From: Fluviibacter sp041311015
GTDB taxonomy: Bacteria > Pseudomonadota > Gammaproteobacteria > Burkholderiales > Rhodocyclaceae
Direction of reading: 5' to 3'
Length of the DNA: 21,706 bases
Assembly: GCA_041311015.1 (NCBI GenBank)
Contig: JBFYKG010000018.1
Location: forward strand, 1 to 21,706
Shown here: in pieces, positions 1 through 6,995 of the stretch
How the letters are laid out: each line of letters starts with the position of its first letter
Numbering within the stretch: the stretch's first letter is position 1
The notes under the pieces: model-generated
Seen by the model: only the letters and a program-made list of their open reading frames with translations
Databases searched by the model: none
What the model was told of the DNA's origin: nothing
Position numbers and translations under genes: made by a program

Positions 1-67
1 GGAATTAAAAGGTGTAAAAATATCCGTTCTTCTTGTACATTAAGTATTAAATTAACCGGAGTCACGG

Positions 68-1030
68 ATGAACCCCTTTAAGGAAATGCAGGCACTGGTG
101 CTGGTCGCGACACATGGGTCACTGTCAGCGGCGGCGCGGGTCGAAGGGGTTACGCCAGCGATTATGGCGCGGCGCCTGGATGCCCTTGAAGAGCGCCTGG
201 GATCGCAGCTGGTGCACCGGACTACACGTCGCATTTCCTTCACGGAGGCCGGGCAGAACTATCTGGAAGACTGTGTCCGGATTCTGAACGATCTGGCGGG
301 CGCGGAGGCGGCAGCGGCGCAGGGCAGTGTGCAGGTCAGTGGCCACTTGCGCATGACCGCGCCTGCAGGCTTTGGTCGCCGCCACGTGGCACCGCACGTG
401 CAGCAGTTTCTCAAGCTGCATCAGGATGTGAGCGTGACGCTCGACCTCTCGGACCGCCTGGTCGATTTAGTGAACGAAGGATTTGATTGCGGCATTCGAC
501 TGGGCGAACTGGCAGATTCCAATATGGTGTCGGTGCGCCTGGCCGAAATGCGTCGTGTGGTCGTCGGGGCGCCGGACTATCTGGCGCGTTACGGTGTGCC
601 GCAGACGCCGGATGATCTGCTCAAATACGATTGCCTGGCGCTCGGCCCGCAACGGGGTTGGACCTTTCGCACGAGTGCTACGCAGAGCGCCGGGACGACC
701 GTTAAAACACGCAGCATCCGTGTCAAAGGGCCGATGGAGTGTAACGACGGTGTGGTGCTGGCCGAGTGGTCCCGTTCGGGCGGCGGCCTCGCTTGGCGCT
801 CGATGTGGGAGGTCGGTGAGGATCTGCAGTCCGGACGATTGGTGAGCGTGCTGGACGACTGGGCAGCACCGCCGGTCGGTATTTATGCGGTCTTCCCGGA
901 ACGGCGGCATTTGCCGCTGAAGGTGCGTGCCTTCGTGGATTTTCTGAAGGAAGCCTATGCCCAGAAGGACTACTGGCTGCCGAAGCAGCCAGTGACAAAC
1001 GAAGAACCGCGTAAAGCGGCGACGCGTTAG
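68..1030 (+). CDS. LysR-type transcriptional regulator
   Basis: This 320-residue protein has the LysR family layout. An N-terminal winged helix-turn-helix spans about residues 5-63 (SLSAAAR, then RRLDALEERLG and RTTRRISFTEAG). A linker helix follows, and then a periplasmic-binding-like effector domain from about residue 90 to 295, with motifs such as GFDCGIRLGEL and a C-terminal VRAFVDFL. Members are cytoplasmic DNA-binding regulators that respond to small ligands. The ATG is preceded by GGAG at 58-61 with 6 nt spacing, which supports this start. The gene runs tail to tail into tpx and their stop codons overlap. It lacks the cysteine pattern expected of OxyR, so a role in controlling tpx is not supported by sequence. 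The ligand and targets cannot be read from the sequence; its own promoter region is cut short by the window edge. Confidence 0.93.
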   Translation: MNPFKEMQALVLVATHGSLSAAARVEGVTPAIMARRLDALEERLGSQLVHRTTRRISFTEAGQNYLEDCVRILNDLAGAEAAAAQGSVQVSGHLRMTAPAGFGRRHVAPHVQQFLKLHQDVSVTLDLSDRLVDLVNEGFDCGIRLGELADSNMVSVRLAEMRRVVVGAPDYLARYGVPQTPDDLLKYDCLALGPQRGWTFRTSATQSAGTTVKTRSIRVKGPMECNDGVVLAEWSRSGGGLAWRSMWEVGEDLQSGRLVSVLDDWAAPPVGIYAVFPERRHLPLKVRAFVDFLKEAYAQKDYWLPKQPVTNEEPRKAATR

Positions 1031-1530
1031 GACAGTGCAGCCAGGGCGGCGGCGTAGTCTGGTTCGTTCTTGATCTCGCTGACCAATTCGCTGTGCAGGA
1101 CACGGTTATTTTCGTCGAGCACAACAACAGCACGTGCGGCTAAGCCGGCGATGGGGCCGGATTCGATGGCGACACCATAGTTTTGCAGGAATTCTCGACC
1201 CCGCATGGTGGAAAGCGTTTGCACGTTCTCCAGATTTTCGGCACCGCAGAAGCGTGATTGCGCAAACGGCAGATCGGCGGAGATGCACAGCACCACAGTG
1301 TTCTGTAGTTGTGAGGCCTTGGTGTTAAACGTACGCACCGAGGTGGCACAGGTCGGGGTGTCGACGCTCGGGAAAATATTGAGCACTTTGCGCTTGCCGG
1401 AAAAATTTTCCAGGGTGGTGTCACTCAAATCCTTGGCTACGAGCTTGAAAGCCGGTGCGGCGGCGCCTGCCTTGGGGGGTGTGCCGCCGATTTGAATGGG
1501 GTTACCGCCGAGGGTCACTGTCTGGGTCAT
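1027..1530 (-). CDS. tpx: Thiol peroxidase (atypical 2-Cys peroxiredoxin)
   Basis: The 167-residue product matches the Tpx family in length and motifs. The peroxidatic cysteine is C61 in PSVDTPTCATSVRTFN, and the resolving cysteine is C95 in ADLPFAQSRFCG. An additional C82 is present. Tpx reduces hydrogen peroxide and alkyl hydroperoxides using thioredoxin as reductant, and forms an intramolecular disulfide between the two conserved cysteines. The frame is open 24 codons further upstream, but the start at 1530 (MTQTVTLGG) matches the usual family N-terminus and has an AAGGAC Shine-Dalgarno-like sequence upstream. The upstream extension has no family resemblance. A possible sigma70 promoter lies upstream. 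The 3' end overlaps the convergent LysR gene by 4 nt. Confidence 0.96.
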   Translation of the reverse strand: MTQTVTLGGNPIQIGGTPPKAGAAAPAFKLVAKDLSDTTLENFSGKRKVLNIFPSVDTPTCATSVRTFNTKASQLQNTVVLCISADLPFAQSRFCGAENLENVQTLSTMRGREFLQNYGVAIESGPIAGLAARAVVVLDENNRVLHSELVSEIKNEPDYAAALAALS

Positions 1531-1552
1531 GATGGGGTCCTTGGGATCAGGG

Positions 1553-1580
1553 TTGTTATGTTGTGTTTGCTGCGCATCAA
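1553..1580 (-). promoter_or_regulatory. Possible sigma70 promoter of tpx
   Basis: Reading the minus strand, TTGATG (1580-1575) is followed after 16 nt by TAACAA (1558-1553). This lies 23 nt upstream of the tpx ATG, a sensible distance. Both hexamers deviate from consensus, and this is pattern matching only. Confidence 0.35.
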
Positions 1581-1607
1581 GTGTAGCGGCAATTGGGGCC
1601 ACCCCAC

Positions 1608-1635
1608 AAACAAAAACAGCACCCGAAGGTGCTGT
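1608..1635 (-). terminator. Rho-independent terminator of aceA
   Basis: An 8-bp perfect stem (ACAGCACC / GGTGCTGT, plus-strand 1616-1623 and 1628-1635) encloses the 4-nt loop CGAA. On the minus strand it is followed by a T-rich tract (TTTTGTTT). It sits about 20 nt past the aceA stop and separates aceA from tpx. Confidence 0.88.
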
Positions 1636-1656
1636 CTCTGCTGAAGCGAGCAGTTC

Positions 1657-2967
1657 TTAGTGGAACTGTTCTTCTTCGGTCGAGCCGGTCAGGGCCTTCA
1701 CACTCGATGAACCACCCTGGATGACGGTGGTGACTTCGTCGAAGTAACCGGTGCCGACTTCCTGTTGGTGCGACACGAAGGTGTAGCCTTGATCGCGTGC
1801 GGCGAATTCCGGTTCCTGAACCATTTCAACGTAGTGCTTCATGCCTTCGCCGCCAGCGTAGGCCTTGGCGAACTTGAAGGTGTTGTACCAGTTGACGTGG
1901 ATACCGGCCAGCGTGATGAACTGGTACTTGTAACCCAGTGCCGACAGCTCTTCCTGGAAGGAAGCGATCTGCTTGTCGTTAAGGTTCTTTTTCCAGTTGA
2001 ACGATGGCGAGCAGTTGTACGACAGCAGCTTGCCCGGGCAGGCTGCCAGAACAGCTTGGGCGAATTCACGGGCGAAGCCGATATCAGGCACGCCGGTTTC
2101 ACACCAGACCAGATCAGCATACGGTGCGTAAGCAACGCCACGGCTGATCGATTGTTCCAGACCGTTCTTGACGCGGTAGAAACCTTCCTGGGTACGCTCG
2201 CCCGTCAGGAAGGGCTTGTCGTTCTCGTCGTAATCCGAGGTCAGCAGGTTCGCGGCTTCGGCATCGGTACGGGCCAGAATCAGGGTCGGCACGCCCATGA
2301 CGTCGGCAGCGAAACGGGCCGAGATCAGTTTTTCAACGGCTTCGCGGGTCGGCACCAGCACCTTGCCACCCATGTGACCGCACTTCTTGGCGGCAGCCAG
2401 CTGGTCTTCGAAGTGAACGCCCGCAGCACCGGCGGCGATCATGTTCTTCATCAGTTCGAAGGCGTTCAGAACACCACCGAAACCGGCTTCCGCGTCAGCA
2501 ACGATCGGCAGGAAGTAGTCGATGAATTCTTTGTCGCCCGGGTTCACGCCACGCGACCACTGAATTTCGTCAGCACGCTTGAAGGTGTTGTTGATACGGC
2601 GAACCATGGTCGGCACCGAATCGTAGGCATACAGCGACTGATCCGGGTACATGGTTTCCGAGGTGTTACCGTCGGCGGCAACCTGCCAGCCCGACAGGTA
2701 CACGGCTTCCAGACCAGCCTTGGCCTGTTGCATGGCCTGACCAGCGGTAATGGCGCCGAAAGCGTTGACGTAGCCCTTCTTGGCACCGCCGTTTACTTTT
2801 TCCCACAGGACCTTGGCGCCACGTTGGGCCAGGGTGTAATCGATTTGCAGCGAGCCGCGCAGACGGACGACATCCGCAGCGGTGTAACCGCGCTTGACGC
2901 CTTTCCAGCGGGGGTTTTCTGCCCAGTCTTTTTCCAGGGCGGCGATTTGTTGTTCGCGAGTTGCCAT
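1657..2967 (-). CDS. aceA: Isocitrate lyase
   Basis: The 436-residue product is a full-length isocitrate lyase, which cleaves isocitrate to glyoxylate and succinate. This is the first step of the glyoxylate shunt, used for growth on acetate and fatty acids. The family signature KKCGHM lies at residues 194-199 with catalytic C196. Other conserved segments are SGWQVAAD, the metal-binding region around VADAEAGFGG, and the NCSPSFNW active-site segment. The ATG is preceded by a GAAGGA Shine-Dalgarno sequence. The gene is monocistronic, with its own terminator downstream and about 220 bp of AT-rich sequence upstream that carries a palindrome likely to bind a regulator. Malate synthase is not in this window. 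Confidence 0.98.
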   Translation of the reverse strand: MATREQQIAALEKDWAENPRWKGVKRGYTAADVVRLRGSLQIDYTLAQRGAKVLWEKVNGGAKKGYVNAFGAITAGQAMQQAKAGLEAVYLSGWQVAADGNTSETMYPDQSLYAYDSVPTMVRRINNTFKRADEIQWSRGVNPGDKEFIDYFLPIVADAEAGFGGVLNAFELMKNMIAAGAAGVHFEDQLAAAKKCGHMGGKVLVPTREAVEKLISARFAADVMGVPTLILARTDAEAANLLTSDYDENDKPFLTGERTQEGFYRVKNGLEQSISRGVAYAPYADLVWCETGVPDIGFAREFAQAVLAACPGKLLSYNCSPSFNWKKNLNDKQIASFQEELSALGYKYQFITLAGIHVNWYNTFKFAKAYAGGEGMKHYVEMVQEPEFAARDQGYTFVSHQQEVGTGYFDEVTTVIQGGSSSVKALTGSTEEEQFH

Positions 2968-3187
2968 GTTGATTCCTTCAGGGGGAGAGGTTGCAAGAAA
3001 AGTGCGCTGGCGTGCGGCGGGACCTTACGGTGGTCGCGCGTCGGTGCATGGAATGACTATATACGGGTTTTGCTGCGCGCGCAACAACTCTTATATAAGA
3101 CATAAGATATCAAGAAACTATTTGAAAACAATGGGATAAAAGTTGAATTTTGGGAAAGTTCTCGGGTGCTTGTGCGGTGGCACATAA
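2968..3187 (-). promoter_or_regulatory. aceA upstream regulatory region
   Basis: This non-coding stretch separates the aceA start from the rraA terminator. The half nearest aceA (2968-3085) is GC-rich and would be a leader of roughly 100 nt. The distal half (3086-3150) is AT-rich and carries a palindrome and repeated ATAAGA half-sites. On the minus strand a TATATA that could act as a -10 lies inside the palindrome, with no good -35 at the right spacing, which would fit a promoter needing an activator. No open reading frame here looks like a gene. Confidence 0.55.
3089..3107. promoter_or_regulatory. Candidate operator upstream of aceA
   Basis: TCTTATATAAGA at 3089-3100 is a perfect 12-bp palindrome. 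The half-site ATAAGA occurs at 3095-3100 and again at 3102-3107, giving direct repeats one 7-nt step apart. The cluster overlaps the most promoter-like sequence in the aceA upstream region, so it is a plausible binding site for a carbon-metabolism regulator. The regulator cannot be identified from the window. Confidence 0.5.
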
Positions 3188-3214
3188 AAAAACCGGCTCA
3201 GAAAGCCGGTTTTT
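3186..3214 (-). terminator. Rho-independent terminator of rraA
   Basis: An 11-bp perfect stem (AAAAACCGGCT at 3188-3198, AGCCGGTTTTT at 3204-3214) has a 5-nt loop. On the minus strand it ends in seven Ts. It lies about 55 nt past the rraA stop. The A/T tracts on both sides could let it work in both directions. Confidence 0.9.
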
Positions 3215-3268
3215 AGCGCCATGAGCAGACGGGTGTCAGCAGAACTGAGCCTCGGACTGCTCCGGAGA

Positions 3269-3766
3269 TCAGGCAAGCGGTTCTGTCGATACGATCACGC
3301 CGTCTTCATCGGCACACAGCCATTCGCCGGGTTTCAGGGTCACGCCACCAAATGTGATGGGGATATCCCGTTCGCCGATATTCTTTTTAACGGTTTTGAG
3401 TGGATGCGTATTCAGTGCGCGAACACCCAGCGGCAGGGCATTGATGGCCGCGCTATCCCGAATGCAGCCATAGACGACAACACCCTCCCAGCCATTCTTG
3501 ACGGCAAGCTCGGCCAGTTGATCGCCCAGCAGCGCACAGCGCAGGCTGCCACCGCCATCGACCACCAGCACCTTGCCCTGGCCCGGTTCGGCCAGAACGG
3601 TGCGTACCAGCGAATTGTCTTCGAACAGTTTGAGTGTCACGACAATTCCGGCAAAAGCCGTTTTGCCGCCATAGCGTTGAAACATCGGGGTGAGGACTCG
3701 TAACTGTCCCTGCGGCATCAGCGATTCGTTGTTGTCTAGGAGATCGGTGGTGAGGCGTGCGGTCAT
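3269..3766 (-). CDS. rraA: RraA family protein (putative RNase E activity regulator)
   Basis: The 165-residue product has the RraA fold signatures: FGGxxxFxG-like segment YGGKTAFAG (residues 32-40), VLVVDGGGSLRCALLGD (66-82), GVVVYGCIRD (95-104) and FGGVTLKPG (139-147). RraA-type proteins form ring-shaped trimers and inhibit RNase E in enterobacteria. Close relatives are class II HMG/CHA aldolases with a G-D-x(20)-R-D-x2-E/D signature. Here GD (81-82) and RD (103-104) are present, but the final acidic residue is replaced by Ala/Ile, which argues for the regulator-like branch over the aldolase. The start has only a weak GGAA Shine-Dalgarno. The gene begins about 20 nt past the clpA terminator and shows no promoter of its own. 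Confidence 0.9.
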   Translation of the reverse strand: MTARLTTDLLDNNESLMPQGQLRVLTPMFQRYGGKTAFAGIVVTLKLFEDNSLVRTVLAEPGQGKVLVVDGGGSLRCALLGDQLAELAVKNGWEGVVVYGCIRDSAAINALPLGVRALNTHPLKTVKKNIGERDIPITFGGVTLKPGEWLCADEDGVIVSTEPLA

Positions 3767-3786
3767 ATCTGTTCCAGCGTGTCATC

Positions 3787-3813
3787 AAAAAAGGGGCCGG
3801 CGTGACCGGCCCC
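3787..3813 (-). terminator. Rho-independent terminator of clpA
   Basis: An 8-bp GC stem (GGGGCCGG at 3793-3800, CCGGCCCC at 3806-3813) has loop CGTGA. On the minus strand it is followed by TTTTTT. It lies 18 nt past the clpA stop and only 20 nt before the rraA start codon. Confidence 0.9.
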
Positions 3814-3831
3814 GGATCCAAGAGTAAAAAA

Positions 3832-6117
3832 CTATGCGGGGACGGGCTCGCGATCCTGCGTGTCCTTGTTCGGGTTATCGGCAAAGAGGAGTTGCACCTT
3901 GCCGTCCTTGTCGATATCCACCGTGACATGGCCACCATGCGCCAGATGGCCGAACAGGAGTTCGTCGGCCAGTGCCGCACGAATCGTGTCCTGGATCAGG
4001 CGTGCCATCGGCCGCGCGCCCATCAGCGGATCAAAGCCGTTGTCAGCAAGGTATTCCTTAAGAGCTTCGGTAAAGGTGACTTCCACTTTCTTCTCATGCA
4101 GCTGTTCCTCCAGCTGCATCAGGAACTTATCAACCACGCGCAGGATGACCTCATGATCGAGTGGCTTGAACGAAATCGTGGCATCCAGCCGGTTGCGGAA
4201 TTCCGGTGTGAAGACGCGTTTGATTTCTTCCATTTCATCGCCAGCCTGTTTCTTGGCCGTGAAGCCCATGACGGATTTGTTCAGTGTTTCCTGGCCGGCA
4301 TTGGTCGTGAGGATGATCACGACGTTACGGAAATCGGCTTTGCGACCGTTGTTGTCCGTCAGTGTGCCGTGATCCATCACCTGCAACAGCACGTTGTAGA
4401 TGTCCGGATGGGCCTTTTCGATTTCATCAAGCAGCAACACACAGTAGGGCTTCTTGTTGACAGCCTCGGTCAACAGACCGCCCTGCTCGAAACCCACGTA
4501 TCCCGGTGGGGCACCGATGAGACGCGAGACCGCATGACGCTCCATGTATTCCGACATGTCGAAACGCAATAACTCGATGCCGAGGCAATAGGCCAGCTGT
4601 TTGGCGACTTCGGTTTTGCCAACGCCAGTGGGGCCCGAGAAGAGGAAGGCGCCAATCGGCTTGCCGGGATGGCCTAGCCCGGAGCGGGCCATTTTGATCG
4701 CTCGTGCTAGCGCATCGATGGCATTGTCTTGGCCAAAGACCACAGCCTTGAGATCGCGATCCAGATTTTTCAGGGCGCGCTTGTCGTCGTTAGAAACATG
4801 CGATGGTGGAATGCGGGCAATGCGCGACACAATCTCTTCGATCTCGTGCTTGCCAACCACCTTTTTCTGCTTGCTCTTGGGCAGGATGCGCTGGGCGGCG
4901 CCGGCTTCGTCGATGACATCAATGGCCTTGTCGGGCAGATGTCGGTCGGTGATGTGGCGTGCTGCAAGCTCGGCGGCCGTGGTCAGCGCCGATGCCGTGT
5001 ACTTGATGCTGTGATGGGCCTCGAAGCGGGATTTGAGGCCTTTGAGGATTTCGATGGTTTCGGCCACCGAGGGTTCGTTGACATCTACCTTCTGGAAGCG
5101 TCGTGATAGTGCCGAATCCTTCTCGAAGATGCCCCGGTACTCAACAAAGGTGGTCGCACCGATGCAGCGCAGCTGGCCATTGGCCAGAGCGGGCTTAAGC
5201 AGGTTCGACGCGTCCAGCGTGCCGCCCGAGGCCGAGCCGGCACCGATCAGGGTGTGGATCTCGTCAATAAACAGAATGGCGTGAGGATTTTCCTTGAGGG
5301 TTTTCAAGACACCCTTGAGTCGCTGTTCGAAGTCGCCGCGGTACTTGGTGCCGGCCAGCAGGGCGCCCATGTCCAGCGAATACACCGTGGCTTCGGCCAG
5401 GACGTCGGGGACATCCTTATCGACAATACGACGGGCCAGGCCCTCGGCAATCGCCGTTTTGCCAACACCGGCTTCGCCAACCAATAGGGGGTTGTTCTTG
5501 CGGCGGCGGCAGAGAATCTGCACCACGCGTTCCAGCTCGCGATCCCGGCCGATCAGGGGGTCGATACGGCCTTGTTGCGCCAGTGCGTTGAGGTTGACGG
5601 TGTACTGTTCCAGCGGGCCGTTTTGTGCTTTGTCAGCATTCTCGGCATCGCCATCGTCGCCCTGTGATTTGGCGCTATCGCGCGGTACCTTGCTGATGCC
5701 ATGCGAGATGAAATTAACCAGATCCAGCCGCGAGATATTCTGCTTCTGCAAAAAGTACACGGCATGCGAATCCTTTTCGCCGAAGATGGCCACCAGCACA
5801 TTGGCGCCAGTGACTTCTTTCTTCCCGGAGGACTGCACATGCAGAATCGCGCGCTGGATGACCCGCTGGAAACCCAGTGTCGGTTGGGTTTCGCCATCAT
5901 GGTCTTCGGCGACAACAGGCGTGTGCTCTTCGACAAAGCGGGTGAGTTCCAGGCGCAGTGCTTCAAGTTGAGCACCACTGGCCCGTAAGGCCTCCGAGGC
6001 GGATGGGTTATCGATCAGCGCCAGCAACAGGTGCTCGACGGTGATGAATTCGTGCCGTTTCTGCCGCGCCTCGACAAACGCGGTGTGCAGACTGACTTCC
6101 AGTTCCTGAGCAATCAC
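3832..6117 (-). CDS. clpA: ATP-dependent Clp protease ATP-binding subunit ClpA
   Basis: The 761-residue product is a complete class I Hsp100 unfoldase that feeds substrates to ClpP. An N-terminal Clp repeat domain spans about residues 1-145. AAA+ module D1 has Walker A GEAGVGKT (214-221) and Walker B LFIDEI (282-287). Module D2 has Walker A GPTGVGKT (495-502) and Walker B LLLDEI (561-566). The ClpP-docking loop is represented by MGF (617-619), where E. coli has IGL. There is no long coiled-coil middle domain, which separates it from ClpB and ClpC. The start codon is GTG, overlapping the clpS stop as GTGA, so translation is probably coupled to clpS. clpP is not in this window. Confidence 0.98.
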   Translation of the reverse strand: MIAQELEVSLHTAFVEARQKRHEFITVEHLLLALIDNPSASEALRASGAQLEALRLELTRFVEEHTPVVAEDHDGETQPTLGFQRVIQRAILHVQSSGKKEVTGANVLVAIFGEKDSHAVYFLQKQNISRLDLVNFISHGISKVPRDSAKSQGDDGDAENADKAQNGPLEQYTVNLNALAQQGRIDPLIGRDRELERVVQILCRRRKNNPLLVGEAGVGKTAIAEGLARRIVDKDVPDVLAEATVYSLDMGALLAGTKYRGDFEQRLKGVLKTLKENPHAILFIDEIHTLIGAGSASGGTLDASNLLKPALANGQLRCIGATTFVEYRGIFEKDSALSRRFQKVDVNEPSVAETIEILKGLKSRFEAHHSIKYTASALTTAAELAARHITDRHLPDKAIDVIDEAGAAQRILPKSKQKKVVGKHEIEEIVSRIARIPPSHVSNDDKRALKNLDRDLKAVVFGQDNAIDALARAIKMARSGLGHPGKPIGAFLFSGPTGVGKTEVAKQLAYCLGIELLRFDMSEYMERHAVSRLIGAPPGYVGFEQGGLLTEAVNKKPYCVLLLDEIEKAHPDIYNVLLQVMDHGTLTDNNGRKADFRNVVIILTTNAGQETLNKSVMGFTAKKQAGDEMEEIKRVFTPEFRNRLDATISFKPLDHEVILRVVDKFLMQLEEQLHEKKVEVTFTEALKEYLADNGFDPLMGARPMARLIQDTIRAALADELLFGHLAHGGHVTVDIDKDGKVQLLFADNPNKDTQDREPVPA

Positions 6118-6434
6118 GGGGCTTCCTCCATCACACAGACCAGCGGGTGCTCATGCGCCCGGGCCAGATTGGCGACCTGTTCCACTTTGCTGGCCGCGAC
6201 ATCACGGGTATAGATGCCGCAGATGCCGCGACCTTCGTTGTGCACTTCCAGCATGATACGTGTGGCGCGTTCAAAATCCATCCTGAAGATTTCGGTCAGT
6301 ACCAGCACGACAAAATCCATGGGGGTGAAATCGTCATTGAGCAGCAGCACCTGATACAGCGGGGGTCGGCGAACAGTGGTGTCTTCCCGCTCGAGAACCG
6401 CGGTGCCTTCCTGGGTTTTGCGGTGGGCTGCCAT
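6114..6434 (-). CDS. clpS: ATP-dependent Clp protease adaptor ClpS
   Basis: The 106-residue product is the N-end-rule adaptor that delivers substrates with bulky N-terminal residues to ClpA. The amino-acid binding pocket residues are visible: N33, D34 and D35 in LLNDDFTPM, and H65 in MLEVHNEG. The C-terminal ICGIYTRDVA and HPLVCVMEE segments are also typical. The frame stays open for 30 codons upstream, but the start at 6434 (MAAHRKTQEG) matches the usual length. No clear Shine-Dalgarno precedes it. Instead a -10-like TACATT ends 6 nt before the ATG, so the mRNA may be leaderless or nearly so. It overlaps clpA by 4 nt. Confidence 0.95.
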   Translation of the reverse strand: MAAHRKTQEGTAVLEREDTTVRRPPLYQVLLLNDDFTPMDFVVLVLTEIFRMDFERATRIMLEVHNEGRGICGIYTRDVAASKVEQVANLARAHEHPLVCVMEEAP

Positions 6435-6440
6435 GGTGAG

Positions 6441-6469
6441 AATGTAAGGCCTGATCAGCAAATCTTCAA
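6441..6469 (-). promoter_or_regulatory. Possible sigma70 promoter of clpS-clpA
   Basis: On the minus strand TTGAAG (6469-6464) and TACATT (6446-6441) are separated by exactly 17 nt. The predicted transcription start would fall at or within a base of the clpS ATG (6434). Each hexamer matches consensus at four of six positions. Confidence 0.4.
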
Positions 6470-6543
6470 TGCTTTCCGGAAAAACCTTGTGGAATCCGGA
6501 GGATAGGGCCCCGCGCTGCAGCATAAAAAGTTCTTGAAATTGG

Positions 6544-6572
6544 TTGACGCTGGGTGAAACATCGCGTAAAAA
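6544..6572 (+). promoter_or_regulatory. sigma70 promoter of the cold-shock gene
   Basis: TTGACG (6544-6549) is followed after 17 nt by TAAAAA (6567-6572). The predicted start near 6579 gives a leader of about 100 nt before the csp ATG, as expected for CspA-type genes. Confidence 0.65.
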
Positions 6573-6578
6573 AGGCGC

Positions 6579-6677
6579 ATACCGGAAATCCGGTAAAGGG
6601 AGGAGTGTGGGCGCACCCAGTGTGCTACGTTCTGAAACAGTGTAAAGAGGTCAGTACGACCGGAAGGAAGCAGTAAA
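6579..6677 (+). promoter_or_regulatory. 5' leader of the cold-shock mRNA
   Basis: The leader opens with a 6-bp perfect inverted repeat (ACCGGA / TCCGGT, 6581-6594) at its extreme 5' end. A purine-rich GGGAGGAG follows at 6598-6605, then a short TGGG/CCCA hairpin (6608-6619). A strong Shine-Dalgarno, GGAAGGAAG, lies at 6662-6670, 7 nt before the csp start. Long structured leaders of csp genes are known to respond to temperature. The folding here is read by eye and has not been computed. Confidence 0.5.
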
Positions 6678-6881
6678 ATGGCATTAGGTACCGTCAAGTG
6701 GTTCAATGACGCAAAGGGTTTTGGTTTCATCACGCCGGATGGCGGCGGTGAGGATCTTTTCGCCCATTTCTCCGCAATTACCATGAATGGTTTCAAGACC
6801 CTGAAGGAAGGCGAACGCGTCACCTTCGACGTGGTCGATGGCCCGAAGGGTAAGCAAGCCGCTAACATCGGCCGCGCTTAA
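6678..6881 (+). CDS. Cold-shock protein of the CspA family
   Basis: The 67-residue product is a single cold-shock domain. Both nucleic-acid binding motifs are intact: RNP1 as KGFGFITP (residues 13-20) and RNP2 as DLFAHFS. The aromatic surface (W8, F9, F15, F17, F28, F31) is conserved. Such proteins bind single-stranded RNA and DNA, melt RNA secondary structure and act as transcription antiterminators or translation helpers. The gene is monocistronic, with its own promoter, long leader and strong terminator. Whether it is cold-induced or constitutive (CspC/CspE/CspD-like) cannot be read from the protein, so no specific letter is assigned. Confidence 0.97.
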   Translation: MALGTVKWFNDAKGFGFITPDGGGEDLFAHFSAITMNGFKTLKEGERVTFDVVDGPKGKQAANIGRA

Positions 6882-6924
6882 TGCGGAAGTCGCTTCGCCC
6901 GAAGGGGTGAGCGATCCCGTAGAA

Positions 6925-6958
6925 ACAAAAAGACCCGCGTCACAGCGGGTCTTTTTGT
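6925..6958 (+). terminator. Strong terminator after the cold-shock gene
   Basis: A 14-bp perfect stem (6925-6938 with 6945-6958) encloses the loop GTCACA. The arms carry ACAAAAAGACCCGC and its complement, so the 3' arm itself supplies the T run. It is nearly symmetrical and could also stop transcription from the other strand. Confidence 0.93.
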
Positions 6959-6984
6959 TGGTGCCATCTTCATGGCGCCTAGGC

Positions 6985-6990
6985 TATCAT
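6985..6990 (+). promoter_or_regulatory. -10-like element just before bepA
   Basis: TATCAT ends 5 nt before the bepA ATG at 6996, and no good -35 is present at the usual distance. An inverted repeat (GGTGCCAT / ATGGCGCC, 6960-6979) lies immediately upstream. A start at this -10 would give a leaderless or near-leaderless mRNA. Confidence 0.35.
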
Positions 6991-6995
6991 AGGGC

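Noticed and set aside
68..1530. The LysR gene next to tpx as an OxyR-type peroxide regulator.
   Set aside because: The pair is convergent, not divergent, and the effector domain does not show the redox cysteine pair of OxyR.
1531..1602. N-terminal extension of Tpx by 24 residues.
   Set aside because: The extension has no family similarity and would reach into the aceA terminator region. The downstream ATG has a Shine-Dalgarno and gives the usual length.
1765..3105. A 446-codon open frame on the plus strand opposite aceA.
   Set aside because: aceA on the other strand is an unmistakable full-length enzyme. The antisense translation has no recognisable motif and follows from codon bias.
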